Shown in pieces: positions 9,101 through 17,683 of a DNA stretch of 58,221 bases (position 1 is the first letter of the stretch; every line of letters begins with the position of its first letter). The stretch is from assembly GCA_045647745.1 (NCBI GenBank), contig JAZRMQ010000060.1, positions 1 through 58,221 on the forward strand, written 5' to 3'. The DNA comes from HGM04593 sp045647745 (GTDB lineage: Bacteria; Bacteroidota; Bacteroidia; Bacteroidales; Bacteroidaceae). The notes under the pieces are model-generated. The model was not told where the DNA came from and ran no database searches. It worked only from the letters and a program-made list of their open reading frames with translations. The translations under genes and the position numbers were made by a program.

Positions 9101-10257
9101 AACCGGCAGCGGCGCCACGTGTGCAGACAGCAGCTCCTGCTGCATCTTATACAGCGCAAAGCACAGCCCAAGAGCCAACAACCGACCGCAGATTGTTCAC
9201 TCAATGTTCAGTGAGAATGGCTGCAGGCGTGTTCTTTGATGCAATCATCAAGTCAAAGAAATTCCGCGATTGTATCAAGAATTTCCACGCATCAAGAGAG
9301 ACCGCTATCAAAGTCGAGGGTATAAACGAAATTGACGTAGCACCGGAGAGAGCACCATACTATCTCAACAATATCTTCGACCAACTAAGTGGTGACAACG
9401 ACTTTAAGAAGTTCTATGGCTATTTGAACAACGACGTTCCGTTTGTGTTCACACTCCCAGCATACATCTTGGGTGCTTTGATGACCTATACAGGAATGTT
9501 GGTGCGCAATGCCATCATCACCAACAAGCTGGAGGGAATAGAGACAGTACACCTGCGCTATTTTGGCAAGGGTGGTCGCCTTTTCGAGTGGTTGTTCTTC
9601 ACATTCAACAATGACGAGATAAATGCATACCTCAATGCTTGTTTCAAAGTAGGATTGAAGAATGGCGAGATTGACAAAGCTTTCGGACGCAGCGGCAACA
9701 GCAATATCAGCTGCACCTTTGAGAATTGCAAAGAGTATGGCAACAGAGAGGTATCAGAGAATAAATCAGAGGTTGCCATAGGCCTTGTATCACGACACGA
9801 GATTAATGGTATAAAAGCCAACAGAAGCAACATCTATGACCAGACAGAGGTAACAGAGGAGGTTGATGCAAGAAAGCAGGAGGTTATCGGCGAGATTGGC
9901 ATTACAAGAAACGGTGTCGTTATGAGCGAGCTCGACCTTGTAGGCGATGATTTCTACGAGCAGCTGGGCAATATCTCAATGCCACGCCACTTTGAGAATT
10001 TCTCAAAATTTATGGAGACCTTCCTTCTCTTCGTGGGACAAGCAACAAATATCTATTCAAAGGCAAACAAACTGAGCGAACGAATAAAGGAGGTTTGCAA
10101 CGTTCGTGCCTTCATTGAAAATGATAAAGAGTTCGACAAGTACACGAAAAATATACGTGCTAAAATCTATGACTCTTATCGTATGCCGATGTTTATTGCA
10201 AGCGCCCTCTACTATCTTGAGGAGGTACTTTTGAAAGAGGTATTCTCAAACAATTAG
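6109..10257 (+). CDS. Giant actin/Hsp70-like ATPase with SAP-like repeat insert
   Basis: 1382 residues. Residues 1-604 form an N-terminal region I cannot place. The actin/Hsp70 ATPase signatures follow: phosphate-1 loop G-F-D610-F-G-S-T-N at 608-615, phosphate-2 loop V-G-I-D828-I-G-G-S-T-S-D at 825-835, and an adenosine-loop-like F-G-K-G-G-R at 1152-1157. Directly after phosphate-2 the fold is interrupted by an Ala/Pro-rich linker, three 45-residue repeats (868-1002) and a second Ala/Gln-rich linker. Each repeat has two helices resembling SAP/LEM/Rho-N modules, so nucleic-acid or protein binding is possible. It is much longer than DnaK (~640) and lacks a DnaK substrate-binding domain. It may be distantly comparable to the large Hsp70-like SrfB group; that needs a profile search. 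Confidence 0.75.
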   Translation: MAITKNLLPKSVKGHEARQAKPNSWEIMDQPKQFIDSIDTTGGDLSDIAKFNLLVSSVPSPWARVHLTQHALIQSNDNSDKGILSKFNKFLYDEWRGLVAAYVLYPEDFELTSPIDLVSKDIKSSAKFDILSIYTEMLFENAPLWRYEKGNIDAPKMQLLYYKNGDQRFVVGGTSPFSILFSGMNYVMPKDEQSIYWIQNGKFQNPTDTKYEIHFKKGESKYNDKHYNNIKKLYAFLYGVTANLNAYEEALKSIWESVNDKNNTQVNTNNRYNTVRSVLQEGISVWMDELKAVLGDDVAERSISIPVNHKRPEGPLGDLLNIKTVYYWRDNRFYTSAFTATDTHEVMVEDVEKLFIDSNYLAIWQDDAKNSVDKFGRASSQTELDYRNSPVHFIQAKDKSGNTWFLAVPLSEYALTDVFKQEFVSIIQGNNSNVRIEAEKNGKKVDVYLKARINGEGDFVNIRNRSFNVETPHNAKKVFAWPNFSSSIWQNYYYYSEFPMNAPGDIQMIPVFDFEGNVDSENPVGLDKEAFLRMVKYPEKATTTDHPYEIIRTNKPLLRIKIRKRIGNNVYDLGWLILRQMTRKLNPNEPQAMYVMQDMKNLTEATVGFDFGSTNSCAYYCSNGTKEIRPIPFSNRRLAIVGFDNKPINTADPDELLFISNEEPINKNGQIKSWLHEHEQKYIDTTMMSEEVIGGIPVNETNIDVHGMDRYSITTPVGKLHYNMKWLVDEDGSRRKQSFMKMIWIQICADLFADGMYPHTLNWSYPSAMGSKDMSVLEKIFDKVPSPCGAEYAVKEKNSYTEAEAVCSHFLSKRTTSLEAHNLYVGIDIGGSTSDILVLGKESAVAQPAAQPTAKVQESAPAAAPAAVDYDEMSRKELCDLASQRNLANQATLDDMSRAEIVELLKANEAGAVDYDELSRKELCDLARQRNLANQATLDDMSRAEIVELLKANEAGAVDYDELSRKELCDLASQRNLANQATLDDMSRAEIVELLQKKPAAAPRVQTAAPAASYTAQSTAQEPTTDRRLFTQCSVRMAAGVFFDAIIKSKKFRDCIKNFHASRETAIKVEGINEIDVAPERAPYYLNNIFDQLSGDNDFKKFYGYLNNDVPFVFTLPAYILGALMTYTGMLVRNAIITNKLEGIETVHLRYFGKGGRLFEWLFFTFNNDEINAYLNACFKVGLKNGEIDKAFGRSGNSNISCTFENCKEYGNREVSENKSEVAIGLVSRHEINGIKANRSNIYDQTEVTEEVDARKQEVIGEIGITRNGVVMSELDLVGDDFYEQLGNISMPRHFENFSKFMETFLLFVGQATNIYSKANKLSERIKEVCNVRAFIENDKEFDKYTKNIRAKIYDSYRMPMFIASALYYLEEVLLKEVFSNN
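8710..9096 (+). repeat. Three in-frame 135-bp tandem repeats (SAP-like modules)
   Basis: Units start at 8710, 8845 and 8980 with an exact 135-nt period (45 codons). They are nearly identical at DNA level, including third positions, so the duplication is recent or kept uniform by recombination. Each encodes D-Y-D-E-[ML]-S-R-K-E-L-C-D-L-A and, later, D-D-M-S-R-A-E-I-V-E-L-L. Copy number could vary between strains. Confidence 0.9.
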
Positions 10258-10267
10258 TATTTAAGCT

Positions 10268-12307
10268 ATGGCAAAATACATTCAGCTATACCTAGACACC
10301 GACTTCATTCTTCCGATTGGAGTCGGTGAATCGGGTGAATTCCAGAAATACGTCGACCAGCAAGCGTCACGACGTTTTTGGCTCTACTTCAACAAGACAT
10401 CGAACAATATGTACGAATCGAGCGAGGTGAACAAAGCCAATTTCGAGGCGGGGCGCGAGGGTTTTTATGGCGATTTTTGGCAACATATTGAAAATGGCGA
10501 CACCGTAAGCGGCACATCGTTCTCATATCTCGATTTGCTCGACATCTCACGTATCATCACAAAGATACGCGAATGGTCGAAGCTTGCCTTGTTGACAGAG
10601 TCACCCGAGGTAGTCCTTAACTTCTCAACCGTCATACCACTGAAGGCGCGTCGTGCCTTTGCCAATTATATTCAGGAGAAGATTGGCAAGGTGCGCAGTT
10701 ACAGCATCGAGTTAAACGACCTGCTGTCGTCGAAAGTGATATATGATAATCGTGGCAGCCTGCACCCGGTATTCGGCGACCAGCTGATGATTATTCAATC
10801 GGCCGGCCGTGACATATTGCTATCCGTACTGACGTGGTGCGGAGATATGTTTATGCAGGGCGATGATTGTGTAAGGCTCGAAAAGAGAGGCAATGAATAC
10901 CTAAAGTATGCATTGGCAAAGATTGTGGTTGACCACTACGAGCAGGCTTATCGAAGACTCACACCGGAGAGAAAAGAGCAGGAGTATCTGTATCAAATGC
11001 AGTTTGCCGATGGTTGGCTGAGTAAACGAAAGGACGAAGACTCATTCTGGGTTGATAATTTTCACTATTCAAACAATCCCGAGCGAGTTTACACCTCTTT
11101 TGAGGTTGATGGCAAGCAGCTCGACCTTATTGAGGAAGAGGCTATTCGCTCTACAATCAACCAGATAAGCAACTACTATAGCGAGAACATCAAGAACCGT
11201 CATCTTCACACAATATTGCTGGGCGACGTGTTTAAAGAAGAGGTTTTTTTGAAAAATTGTATCAGCGTCACCTCGAGCGAAAAGAAAAACACCTCTTTCG
11301 ACGACAACAAAACACAGGAGGCTCTGGGACGATATTTCGTAAAATATTCGACATTCACAGAAAATCTCGTAGACCTTGAAAGCAAATACTTGGATAAATC
11401 CAAGCAGCGCGAAAAAATCAGGAAATATGTAAAGAGTGCCGAGATTTTGGGTTCATTGCGCACAAAGCTTGACGAGGCAATCAAAGGTTTGCTGCAAGCT
11501 GTTGACAATGCCGAGAGGCGCAACGCCGACCTTAATGCATCGTGGAACGCCTATATGAAACGTAGCGAATTCATAGAGGCGAGCAAGACCATTGAAAATA
11601 TGTCCGTCAGCGATAGCTTGCTCATTGCCAAGAACCAATCTATTGGCGTAATTGGAGATGCAAATCAACACAACTCACTCCTCGACGAGTTGGAAGAGTT
11701 GGTGGATGTAGCAGATATCATCAAAGATATTAAAGCTAAGAAGGACGAACTTTTGAAGTTGATAGAAAAGGCAGAGAGGCTGAACAATCTTCCAAAAGAG
11801 CTCTCAGAAAAGACAGAAAAATACAAAAATCTCTATGGTAAATATCAAGAGGTTAAAAGACGGTTTAATGCAGAGCCCACACTGTCTGCTCGCCGAGCAC
11901 TTGTCGAGGAGATGAAGATGCTGACAATGGAGGATATGCCGGTGCTTGATGTTGAGCCAATACGCGGCAGCATCGCTGTAAAGACCCAAAAAACCGGTGG
12001 TTTCCTTGGTTTTGGTGCAAAGAAGATGATTACAATCTCGCTCAATATAGAGGAGCCGCTGCCCTGCAGAGGTGTGTTGGTGGTGTCGGCAAAAGCAATA
12101 TCATCAATGCCACAGGATAGATACGGCGTCTACTGCTTCGACGTAGAAAAAGGAACAAAAGGCGAAGTTACAATCACAGAAGAGACCAAAACATTGAACT
12201 TGGGCGATTCGCCAAAATCGTTGTTCGTAAAGTTCTGGCCACACGAAGAGGAAAAAGTGCCCATAAACCGCTTTGAGGTCAAAGGAGGAGGCACAATAAC
12301 AATATAA
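10268..12307 (+). CDS. Unrecognised coiled-coil protein of the NTPase operon
   Basis: 679 residues, not assigned to a family. The N-terminal ~300 residues look globular. Residues about 390-560 are rich in K, E, L and A with heptad-like spacing, suggesting long helices or a coiled coil. The last ~110 residues look beta-rich (G-V-L-V-V-S-A-K, then Y-G-V-Y-C-F-D-V and K-S-L-F-V-K-F-W). There is no signal peptide, membrane segment or P-loop. It sits 10 nt after the actin-like ATPase and 11 nt before the first GTPase gene, so it is probably a structural partner or adaptor of one of them. That role is inferred from position only. Confidence 0.65.
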   Translation: MAKYIQLYLDTDFILPIGVGESGEFQKYVDQQASRRFWLYFNKTSNNMYESSEVNKANFEAGREGFYGDFWQHIENGDTVSGTSFSYLDLLDISRIITKIREWSKLALLTESPEVVLNFSTVIPLKARRAFANYIQEKIGKVRSYSIELNDLLSSKVIYDNRGSLHPVFGDQLMIIQSAGRDILLSVLTWCGDMFMQGDDCVRLEKRGNEYLKYALAKIVVDHYEQAYRRLTPERKEQEYLYQMQFADGWLSKRKDEDSFWVDNFHYSNNPERVYTSFEVDGKQLDLIEEEAIRSTINQISNYYSENIKNRHLHTILLGDVFKEEVFLKNCISVTSSEKKNTSFDDNKTQEALGRYFVKYSTFTENLVDLESKYLDKSKQREKIRKYVKSAEILGSLRTKLDEAIKGLLQAVDNAERRNADLNASWNAYMKRSEFIEASKTIENMSVSDSLLIAKNQSIGVIGDANQHNSLLDELEELVDVADIIKDIKAKKDELLKLIEKAERLNNLPKELSEKTEKYKNLYGKYQEVKRRFNAEPTLSARRALVEEMKMLTMEDMPVLDVEPIRGSIAVKTQKTGGFLGFGAKKMITISLNIEEPLPCRGVLVVSAKAISSMPQDRYGVYCFDVEKGTKGEVTITEETKTLNLGDSPKSLFVKFWPHEEEKVPINRFEVKGGGTITI

Positions 12308-12318
12308 AAACAAGAATA

Positions 12319-13542
12319 ATGGGAAAAACTATTTTATGTCCATATTGCTTTGAAACATTCGACAACACCGATGTGATGGTTCAATGCGAAAATCATTCAA
12401 TACGCACAATAGATGGCAGACCAACCGAGATTTGTGAACGCGAGGAGAACGAGCGTTACAACAATCACTGGGACGAGAGATTTATGTCAAAGCACGTATT
12501 CTCACCATCTATCGGCTTTTTTGAAAAGTTGTTCGGCTACAAGCCAAAAAGCGTGAAGTGCAACCGTTGCGGTGCCAACTCTACAAGATTTGTTTGCCCG
12601 CATTGCAACAACTGGCTCCCCACCGAGATGATAGAAAAAGGTTCTGAAATTATCTCTGTTATCGGTGGACCGGCAAGCGGCAAATCAAACTACATTGTCG
12701 CCCTCATAAATCAACTTCAAAAATATGGTCATAAATTAGAGCTTTCGGGCATCTTGCCACAGTTGGTTGGACGAAACAAAAAAGAGTACACCCGTTCGTT
12801 GTATGAAAATGCAGAAAGAACAATTTTCACCGACCACACTCCCGTCCCAAAGACACCAAAAACAGCACACCCAATACCTTGGATATTCCGTTTGGAGAGC
12901 TACGCAACCAAAAAAGCTGTATATCTTGTGTTCTATGACACTGCCGGCGAGAGCTTTAAAGACCCCGAGGAGATTAAGCGCAATGCCAAATACTTAGAAA
13001 AATCCAAAGCAGTAATTGTTGTTTTGGATACATTGTCGATACCATACGTTCAACGCATTCTCGAAGCCAAAAATATTGTAAACCAAGATATTGCAACACC
13101 GTTCACAGAGACGATGGGTGCTTTGAACAACTATGCGACAGAAAACCCCAATCTCTATAAAACTCCATTTGCTTTTGTAATGAGCAAATTCGATGCCATA
13201 ATCTCAAACAAAGAAGATTTGGATTTTGACATCGAGCCATTTAAAAGAAACAGCTCATTCATTCAAACAGGCAAATTCTCATTGAAGCAGGTTGATGAGG
13301 CCAGCGAAATGATAAGAAGCTATATGGAAAATCAGTGGGATACAGGCCAGATGGGATATGATATTGTGAAAAAATGGGGCGACAATGCACGCTTCTTCGG
13401 AGTCTCGGCATTGGGCGCAATGATCAATTCAAATATGAAAATTGATATTCCCGACAATGAACAAATTAAACCTTTCCGCGTGATGGACCCACTCATCTGG
13501 GCACTACACAAACTTGGTAATTTTGGAATTCCTGTTGAATAA
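12319..13542 (+). CDS. Zinc-ribbon P-loop GTPase, soluble (double-GTPase 1-like)
   Basis: 407 residues. It opens with C7-P-Y-C10, then a second zinc ribbon C81-N-R-C84 with C93-P-H-C96. A Ras-like GTPase domain follows: Walker A G116-G-P-A-S-G-K-S123, Walker B/switch II F-Y-D207-T-A-G-E211, and S289-K-F-D292 in the position of the NKxD base-specificity motif. No membrane segment. The order of zinc ribbon then GTPase and the pairing with a GAP1-like gene and a second GTPase agree with the DO-GTPase1 family, which I name from memory of Pfam. It is expected to act as a GTP-dependent switch. The start is the first ATG, 11 nt after the previous gene. Confidence 0.75.
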   Translation: MGKTILCPYCFETFDNTDVMVQCENHSIRTIDGRPTEICEREENERYNNHWDERFMSKHVFSPSIGFFEKLFGYKPKSVKCNRCGANSTRFVCPHCNNWLPTEMIEKGSEIISVIGGPASGKSNYIVALINQLQKYGHKLELSGILPQLVGRNKKEYTRSLYENAERTIFTDHTPVPKTPKTAHPIPWIFRLESYATKKAVYLVFYDTAGESFKDPEEIKRNAKYLEKSKAVIVVLDTLSIPYVQRILEAKNIVNQDIATPFTETMGALNNYATENPNLYKTPFAFVMSKFDAIISNKEDLDFDIEPFKRNSSFIQTGKFSLKQVDEASEMIRSYMENQWDTGQMGYDIVKKWGDNARFFGVSALGAMINSNMKIDIPDNEQIKPFRVMDPLIWALHKLGNFGIPVE

Positions 13543-13557
13543 TAAAAACTTATAACT

Positions 13558-16017
13558 ATGAAATACTATCACATTATTTATAATTCCTCCGAAAAACCAA
13601 TGAGTGGTGGTACAGGATTCGGCATCCGTACAGCAACAGAAGGAACCCCAAGCGAACTGCTTGAGGCGATAAAAAATATCACATACTTCACCGACGATTG
13701 GACAAGTTATAACATAACAACGGAAAAGTTCAATGAAAATATTGCGCTGATAGAGCAAGTACCAAAAAACTATGCAATTACCACCCTGACCGATAACGTC
13801 GGCAAGAAATATTATCTTGTTGCAAGAAGGGTATATGTTGGCTACGACCATAGTTTTTACCAAAACAACAAGCCCACACGCCCGGGAAATTATGTCATAG
13901 ATTATTATGTCTTTGAATCGGCTCCCTGCGGCTGCGTGTACGAGATTTTATATGAAAATGCCCTACCCGGTTCGAACCACTTTATACCAAAATCTGTGCT
14001 CCCCACAACAGACAACGAAGAGATGAGAACAATCTCTGTTGGAGCACAAGAGGCATTGCCCATAGAGGAAAAACCATTCAAGGCCAATTTGCAGGACAAA
14101 TTGACAAAAGATGCCGTGAAACTATTTTTTCACTATTTGCAAGCCAAGAGCAATAATCGCAAGCTACTAGTTAAAGTGAGCAGCGATAAAGCCCAAAGAT
14201 TGTTGGCCGACTTTTATAGAATGTTGGGCGACAAACTCGCTGCAGAGGTGCGCACATACGTAAATCTGCGCAGCGAAGGCCTAAACGACAATTTTGATAT
14301 AAACTTCATCCACGAGGACTACGCGTATCCAATATACCACGGAGGTTTTTACGATTACGTTGAGATTGAGACAGCCGAGATGCCCGACACTTTAGAGGCA
14401 AAAACCTTTGCCAACGACCTTGTAAACCTTGTAAGCAACTCTTACGAAGAGAACAAGGAGGACGTCAACGACCTGCTTAAATGGGTAACAATGCCCGAGC
14501 ACGATATTGTAAAGAATATGTCAAAAGAGACAAACGACGCATTCTTCAGCTACTGCATCCAGCCCGGCAATTTCCTCTACACCTCAATAAAAAACGAGAA
14601 GGGCGAGTTGAACCACGAGCTGCTGCCGGTTCTGTGCTCATATATAAAGAATAACAACGGTGCAGCCGAGCGTTTCAACACACTCATCACCGAGACTATG
14701 AGCGAGATTACACCAGACACAGCCATCGCTCTTGTAAAGGAGTATAATGAGCTGATAAAGATTGGATTCTCGCTAAACGAAATTACCACCAATGTAAAGT
14801 CAAAGGTCTGCTCGGTTATTCTCTCGGATATTAGCCTGTTCCGCACACTGCTCGATGAGGCTCATCTTGAAAATATCTCGAAGTTCTTTGTAAAGGAGCA
14901 ATTTGAGGAGAAGCAGAGCTATCTCGACTCGGCACAGCTCGACAAATATATCACAAAGCTATATACTTGGTTCTACACCGAAGAGGAGTTGAAGAAAAAA
15001 GGACAATGCCTGTGGCGCTTTATGAAACGTGACATTGACAAAGAGATTATGTTCTCCCTCATCGACGACGTTTACCAAGAGAACGAGCAGAAAATCAAGT
15101 TCCTCATTGAAATCCTTAACAAGGAGCTCAAGCCGTTCGAGGTTGTTTGGGGTTATATGAAGAACTATCTTGAAAAAATGGCAGAAAACACCGATTTCAT
15201 CGCAATTTTTGAGAGCAGAACAGGCATTGAGGAGTATGCTCCAATGTTCTACTACAGCCTCAAAAAGGGTAGAGAGAATCTCAACACCTTGGAGAAGATT
15301 GCGCAGACAAGCGAGTTGCTGTCAAAAAACAAGGCACTTAAGAAGCTCGTCGAGGAGAATTTTGCCGCAGATAACATATACAAGGCATACTACAACCTTG
15401 TTGATACAAAATGCGAAAAAGACCCTCAGAAATATCTTGAACACATAAAAGAGAATGTTTTTGATTTCCTAAATATCAAAGACGACAAATGGAATGTGCT
15501 CAAAAAGTATATCGAGCTCATCATTGCCTGCGAGGAGAAAAAGAGCGAAAAACTGGACAAAGCAACGCTCGTTGGCGTGTATGAGAAGGTTGTAGAGCAC
15601 AACAATGCAAAATTGTTCGCTGCGCTGCTGAACAGTGTAACATCATTGGTGAAAAATTGCTACATTGATATAAAATCCTTTGTTGCAGACTACAAGAAAA
15701 TGAACCCCGGCAAAGATTGCATTGCAACACTTGCCGAGCTGGATGCAAACAAAGAGTGGCAGGAGCTGGCATCAGCAGTCATTGTAAAGAGTTTTAATAT
15801 GAAGTTCGCCGATGCAGTGCACACCCTAGACGAATATGGTTACTCACAAGCGTTCAAAGAGCATCTGCTGATGAAACACTACGAAAAGGAGTACAAACGT
15901 TATAAATTGACAAACAAAGTCAAAAATTTCTTCAAGTCTTTGACATCGCTTTTCGGTTCCAAGAAAAAAGAGAATAAAAAAGAGGAAAAAAGCGTAAAAG
16001 GAAAAACAAAAAAATAA
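13558..16017 (+). CDS. GAP1-like (GTPase-associated protein 1) large protein
   Basis: 819 residues. The first ~130 residues (M-K-Y-Y-H-I-I-Y-N-S-S, then G-T-G-F-G-I-R) match the style of the GAP1 N-terminal domain, which typically starts with a strand, a Ser-rich turn and a G-x-G-F motif. The rest is mainly helical and repetitive, and the last ~30 residues are very rich in Lys. It has no catalytic motif I can see and no membrane segment. GAP1 proteins were named for being encoded beside double GTPases; this gene sits exactly between the two GTPase genes (15 and 9 nt gaps). It is likely their regulator or scaffold. The family assignment rests on pattern and context, not on a profile match. Confidence 0.65.
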   Translation: MKYYHIIYNSSEKPMSGGTGFGIRTATEGTPSELLEAIKNITYFTDDWTSYNITTEKFNENIALIEQVPKNYAITTLTDNVGKKYYLVARRVYVGYDHSFYQNNKPTRPGNYVIDYYVFESAPCGCVYEILYENALPGSNHFIPKSVLPTTDNEEMRTISVGAQEALPIEEKPFKANLQDKLTKDAVKLFFHYLQAKSNNRKLLVKVSSDKAQRLLADFYRMLGDKLAAEVRTYVNLRSEGLNDNFDINFIHEDYAYPIYHGGFYDYVEIETAEMPDTLEAKTFANDLVNLVSNSYEENKEDVNDLLKWVTMPEHDIVKNMSKETNDAFFSYCIQPGNFLYTSIKNEKGELNHELLPVLCSYIKNNNGAAERFNTLITETMSEITPDTAIALVKEYNELIKIGFSLNEITTNVKSKVCSVILSDISLFRTLLDEAHLENISKFFVKEQFEEKQSYLDSAQLDKYITKLYTWFYTEEELKKKGQCLWRFMKRDIDKEIMFSLIDDVYQENEQKIKFLIEILNKELKPFEVVWGYMKNYLEKMAENTDFIAIFESRTGIEEYAPMFYYSLKKGRENLNTLEKIAQTSELLSKNKALKKLVEENFAADNIYKAYYNLVDTKCEKDPQKYLEHIKENVFDFLNIKDDKWNVLKKYIELIIACEEKKSEKLDKATLVGVYEKVVEHNNAKLFAALLNSVTSLVKNCYIDIKSFVADYKKMNPGKDCIATLAELDANKEWQELASAVIVKSFNMKFADAVHTLDEYGYSQAFKEHLLMKHYEKEYKRYKLTNKVKNFFKSLTSLFGSKKKENKKEEKSVKGKTKK

Positions 16018-16026
16018 TACAAAATT

Positions 16027-17673
16027 ATGGACACAAGCACCACAGTAATAGAAGCAGGACAAGCATATCAAGACTCGCCACACCAAATAGTTTTTTGGGC
16101 ATTTGTAACACTCACGGTCATTTCATTTGTTATCTCTCAGATAATAAACAGAAAAACTATTTGGGGTAATATCAGAGGTACATACAACGGGAAAGGTATG
16201 CGCCGTCAGTTTGTATACAACAAACAACCCTATTTGATGGTGCTGTTTGTTGCGGCATCAATCATCCTCTCGGGATGTGCTGCGGCATTAACGCTGTTTG
16301 CCGTTGGAGGTATTGCTTATGGACTCCTATGGTTGCTAAAGCTACTGGTGTGGCTGATAATCATTATCGGATGGATTTGTGCCGTAGTGGGCGTCATTGG
16401 TCTTTTTGCCGGAGGCTGGGGATGTATTCCTCTTGTTATCGGAGCCGTTATCCTTGGTTTCGAGGAGGAGATGAATGAGTTTGGTAATATGTGTGTGGAG
16501 GCAGGCTTTGAATTCTACAGCACGCTAAATATCTGGGATTTCTGTCTGCACATTGTGAACACCTATGGCGTATTGTTTGCGATGATAGCCGCAGCGCCAA
16601 TCGTCATTGGTATTGCAATCGCCCTGCTTGCACTGCTGTGCTCTCTCATATTCTGGATTGTGGAGTCGTTGATGACTATGAGATACAACATCAAGCACCC
16701 TTGTCCGTTCTGCCACAACCCATCGGAGCCGGCAAAATATCTATCAGAAAATCACGAGCTGCCGGTGAAACTGAGACCGGGTGTTTATGGTCTGTTCCAC
16801 ATTACCCACCCTGTTACCGGTGAAAAGATGCCCACAATGTTGTTGAACGGCAGAGATAAACTGCCACGCAGATGCCCACATTGCGACCGCATCATTAGCT
16901 ACCAGACAGGTATTGAAAAGCACATTGCCTTTGTGGGACTCCCAGAATCGGGAAAGACCTGCTTGACCTATCGTTTTATTGGTAATCTGATGAAGAACTA
17001 CACCAACGTTGAGTTCACCGACGAGGTCAATAATGAGGCACGAAGAATTATCACAGATATAAAAAATGGCAAGGAGCAGGAGCTTGCGTCAAAGACCAGT
17101 GTTGCCGATATGCGACGCAGTTTGCAGATTTTGGCCCAAGGAAAAGGTGCTTTGCCGTATCACTTCTTTATCAACGACGTTGGTGGAGAGTTGTTTACAA
17201 CATCGGGAGTTGAAAGCAGAAATGTACAGTTCTTTAAGGACGTTGACTCGGTATCAGTCTTGATTGACCCTTTCACAATGGACTTTAGCAAATATGAGCT
17301 TGGAGAAGAGTTTGCTGCGTGGTACCAAAAGAACGTTGGAAGCCAGAGCGAGGGAACAAATAAGGAGAAGGTAACCAATGTTATCCAAACAATAAAGGCA
17401 ATGACCGACCAATTTATGCACAAGGCAAAGAAGATACATATAAACATTGTTCTTGTGAAGATTGACGCAGGATACGCGCCCATTGACATTGTGGGCGATG
17501 AAGCTAAAATCAGAGATTTTGTTGTCAATCAGTTAAATCTCTCTGCCGAGGTATATGATTTGGAGAGAACATACGCTTCGCTTCATTTCTACGCAGTGTC
17601 ATCACTAAAGAATATAGGTATAGAATATTTGATTTCGGGCATAACAAACGATTTGAAGATAAAACTCAATTAA
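16027..17673 (+). CDS. Membrane-bound zinc-ribbon GTPase (double-GTPase 2-like)
   Basis: 548 residues. The N-terminal ~215 residues contain about five hydrophobic segments (near 21-40, 68-93, 96-118, 119-144 and 181-212). A split zinc ribbon follows: C226-P-F-C229 and C283-P-H-C286. Then comes a GTPase: Walker A G304-L-P-E-S-G-K-T311, switch II-like F-F-I-N-D384-V-G-G-E388, V-L-I-D-P, and V-K-I-D where NKxD would stand. It is the membrane counterpart of the soluble GTPase at 12319-13542 and fits the DO-GTPase2 family by order and motifs. The zinc ribbon and G domain should face the cytosol. It lies 9 nt after the GAP1-like gene and 10 nt before the TIR gene. Confidence 0.75.
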   Translation: MDTSTTVIEAGQAYQDSPHQIVFWAFVTLTVISFVISQIINRKTIWGNIRGTYNGKGMRRQFVYNKQPYLMVLFVAASIILSGCAAALTLFAVGGIAYGLLWLLKLLVWLIIIIGWICAVVGVIGLFAGGWGCIPLVIGAVILGFEEEMNEFGNMCVEAGFEFYSTLNIWDFCLHIVNTYGVLFAMIAAAPIVIGIAIALLALLCSLIFWIVESLMTMRYNIKHPCPFCHNPSEPAKYLSENHELPVKLRPGVYGLFHITHPVTGEKMPTMLLNGRDKLPRRCPHCDRIISYQTGIEKHIAFVGLPESGKTCLTYRFIGNLMKNYTNVEFTDEVNNEARRIITDIKNGKEQELASKTSVADMRRSLQILAQGKGALPYHFFINDVGGELFTTSGVESRNVQFFKDVDSVSVLIDPFTMDFSKYELGEEFAAWYQKNVGSQSEGTNKEKVTNVIQTIKAMTDQFMHKAKKIHINIVLVKIDAGYAPIDIVGDEAKIRDFVVNQLNLSAEVYDLERTYASLHFYAVSSLKNIGIEYLISGITNDLKIKLN

Positions 17674-17683
17674 CAATATTGCA

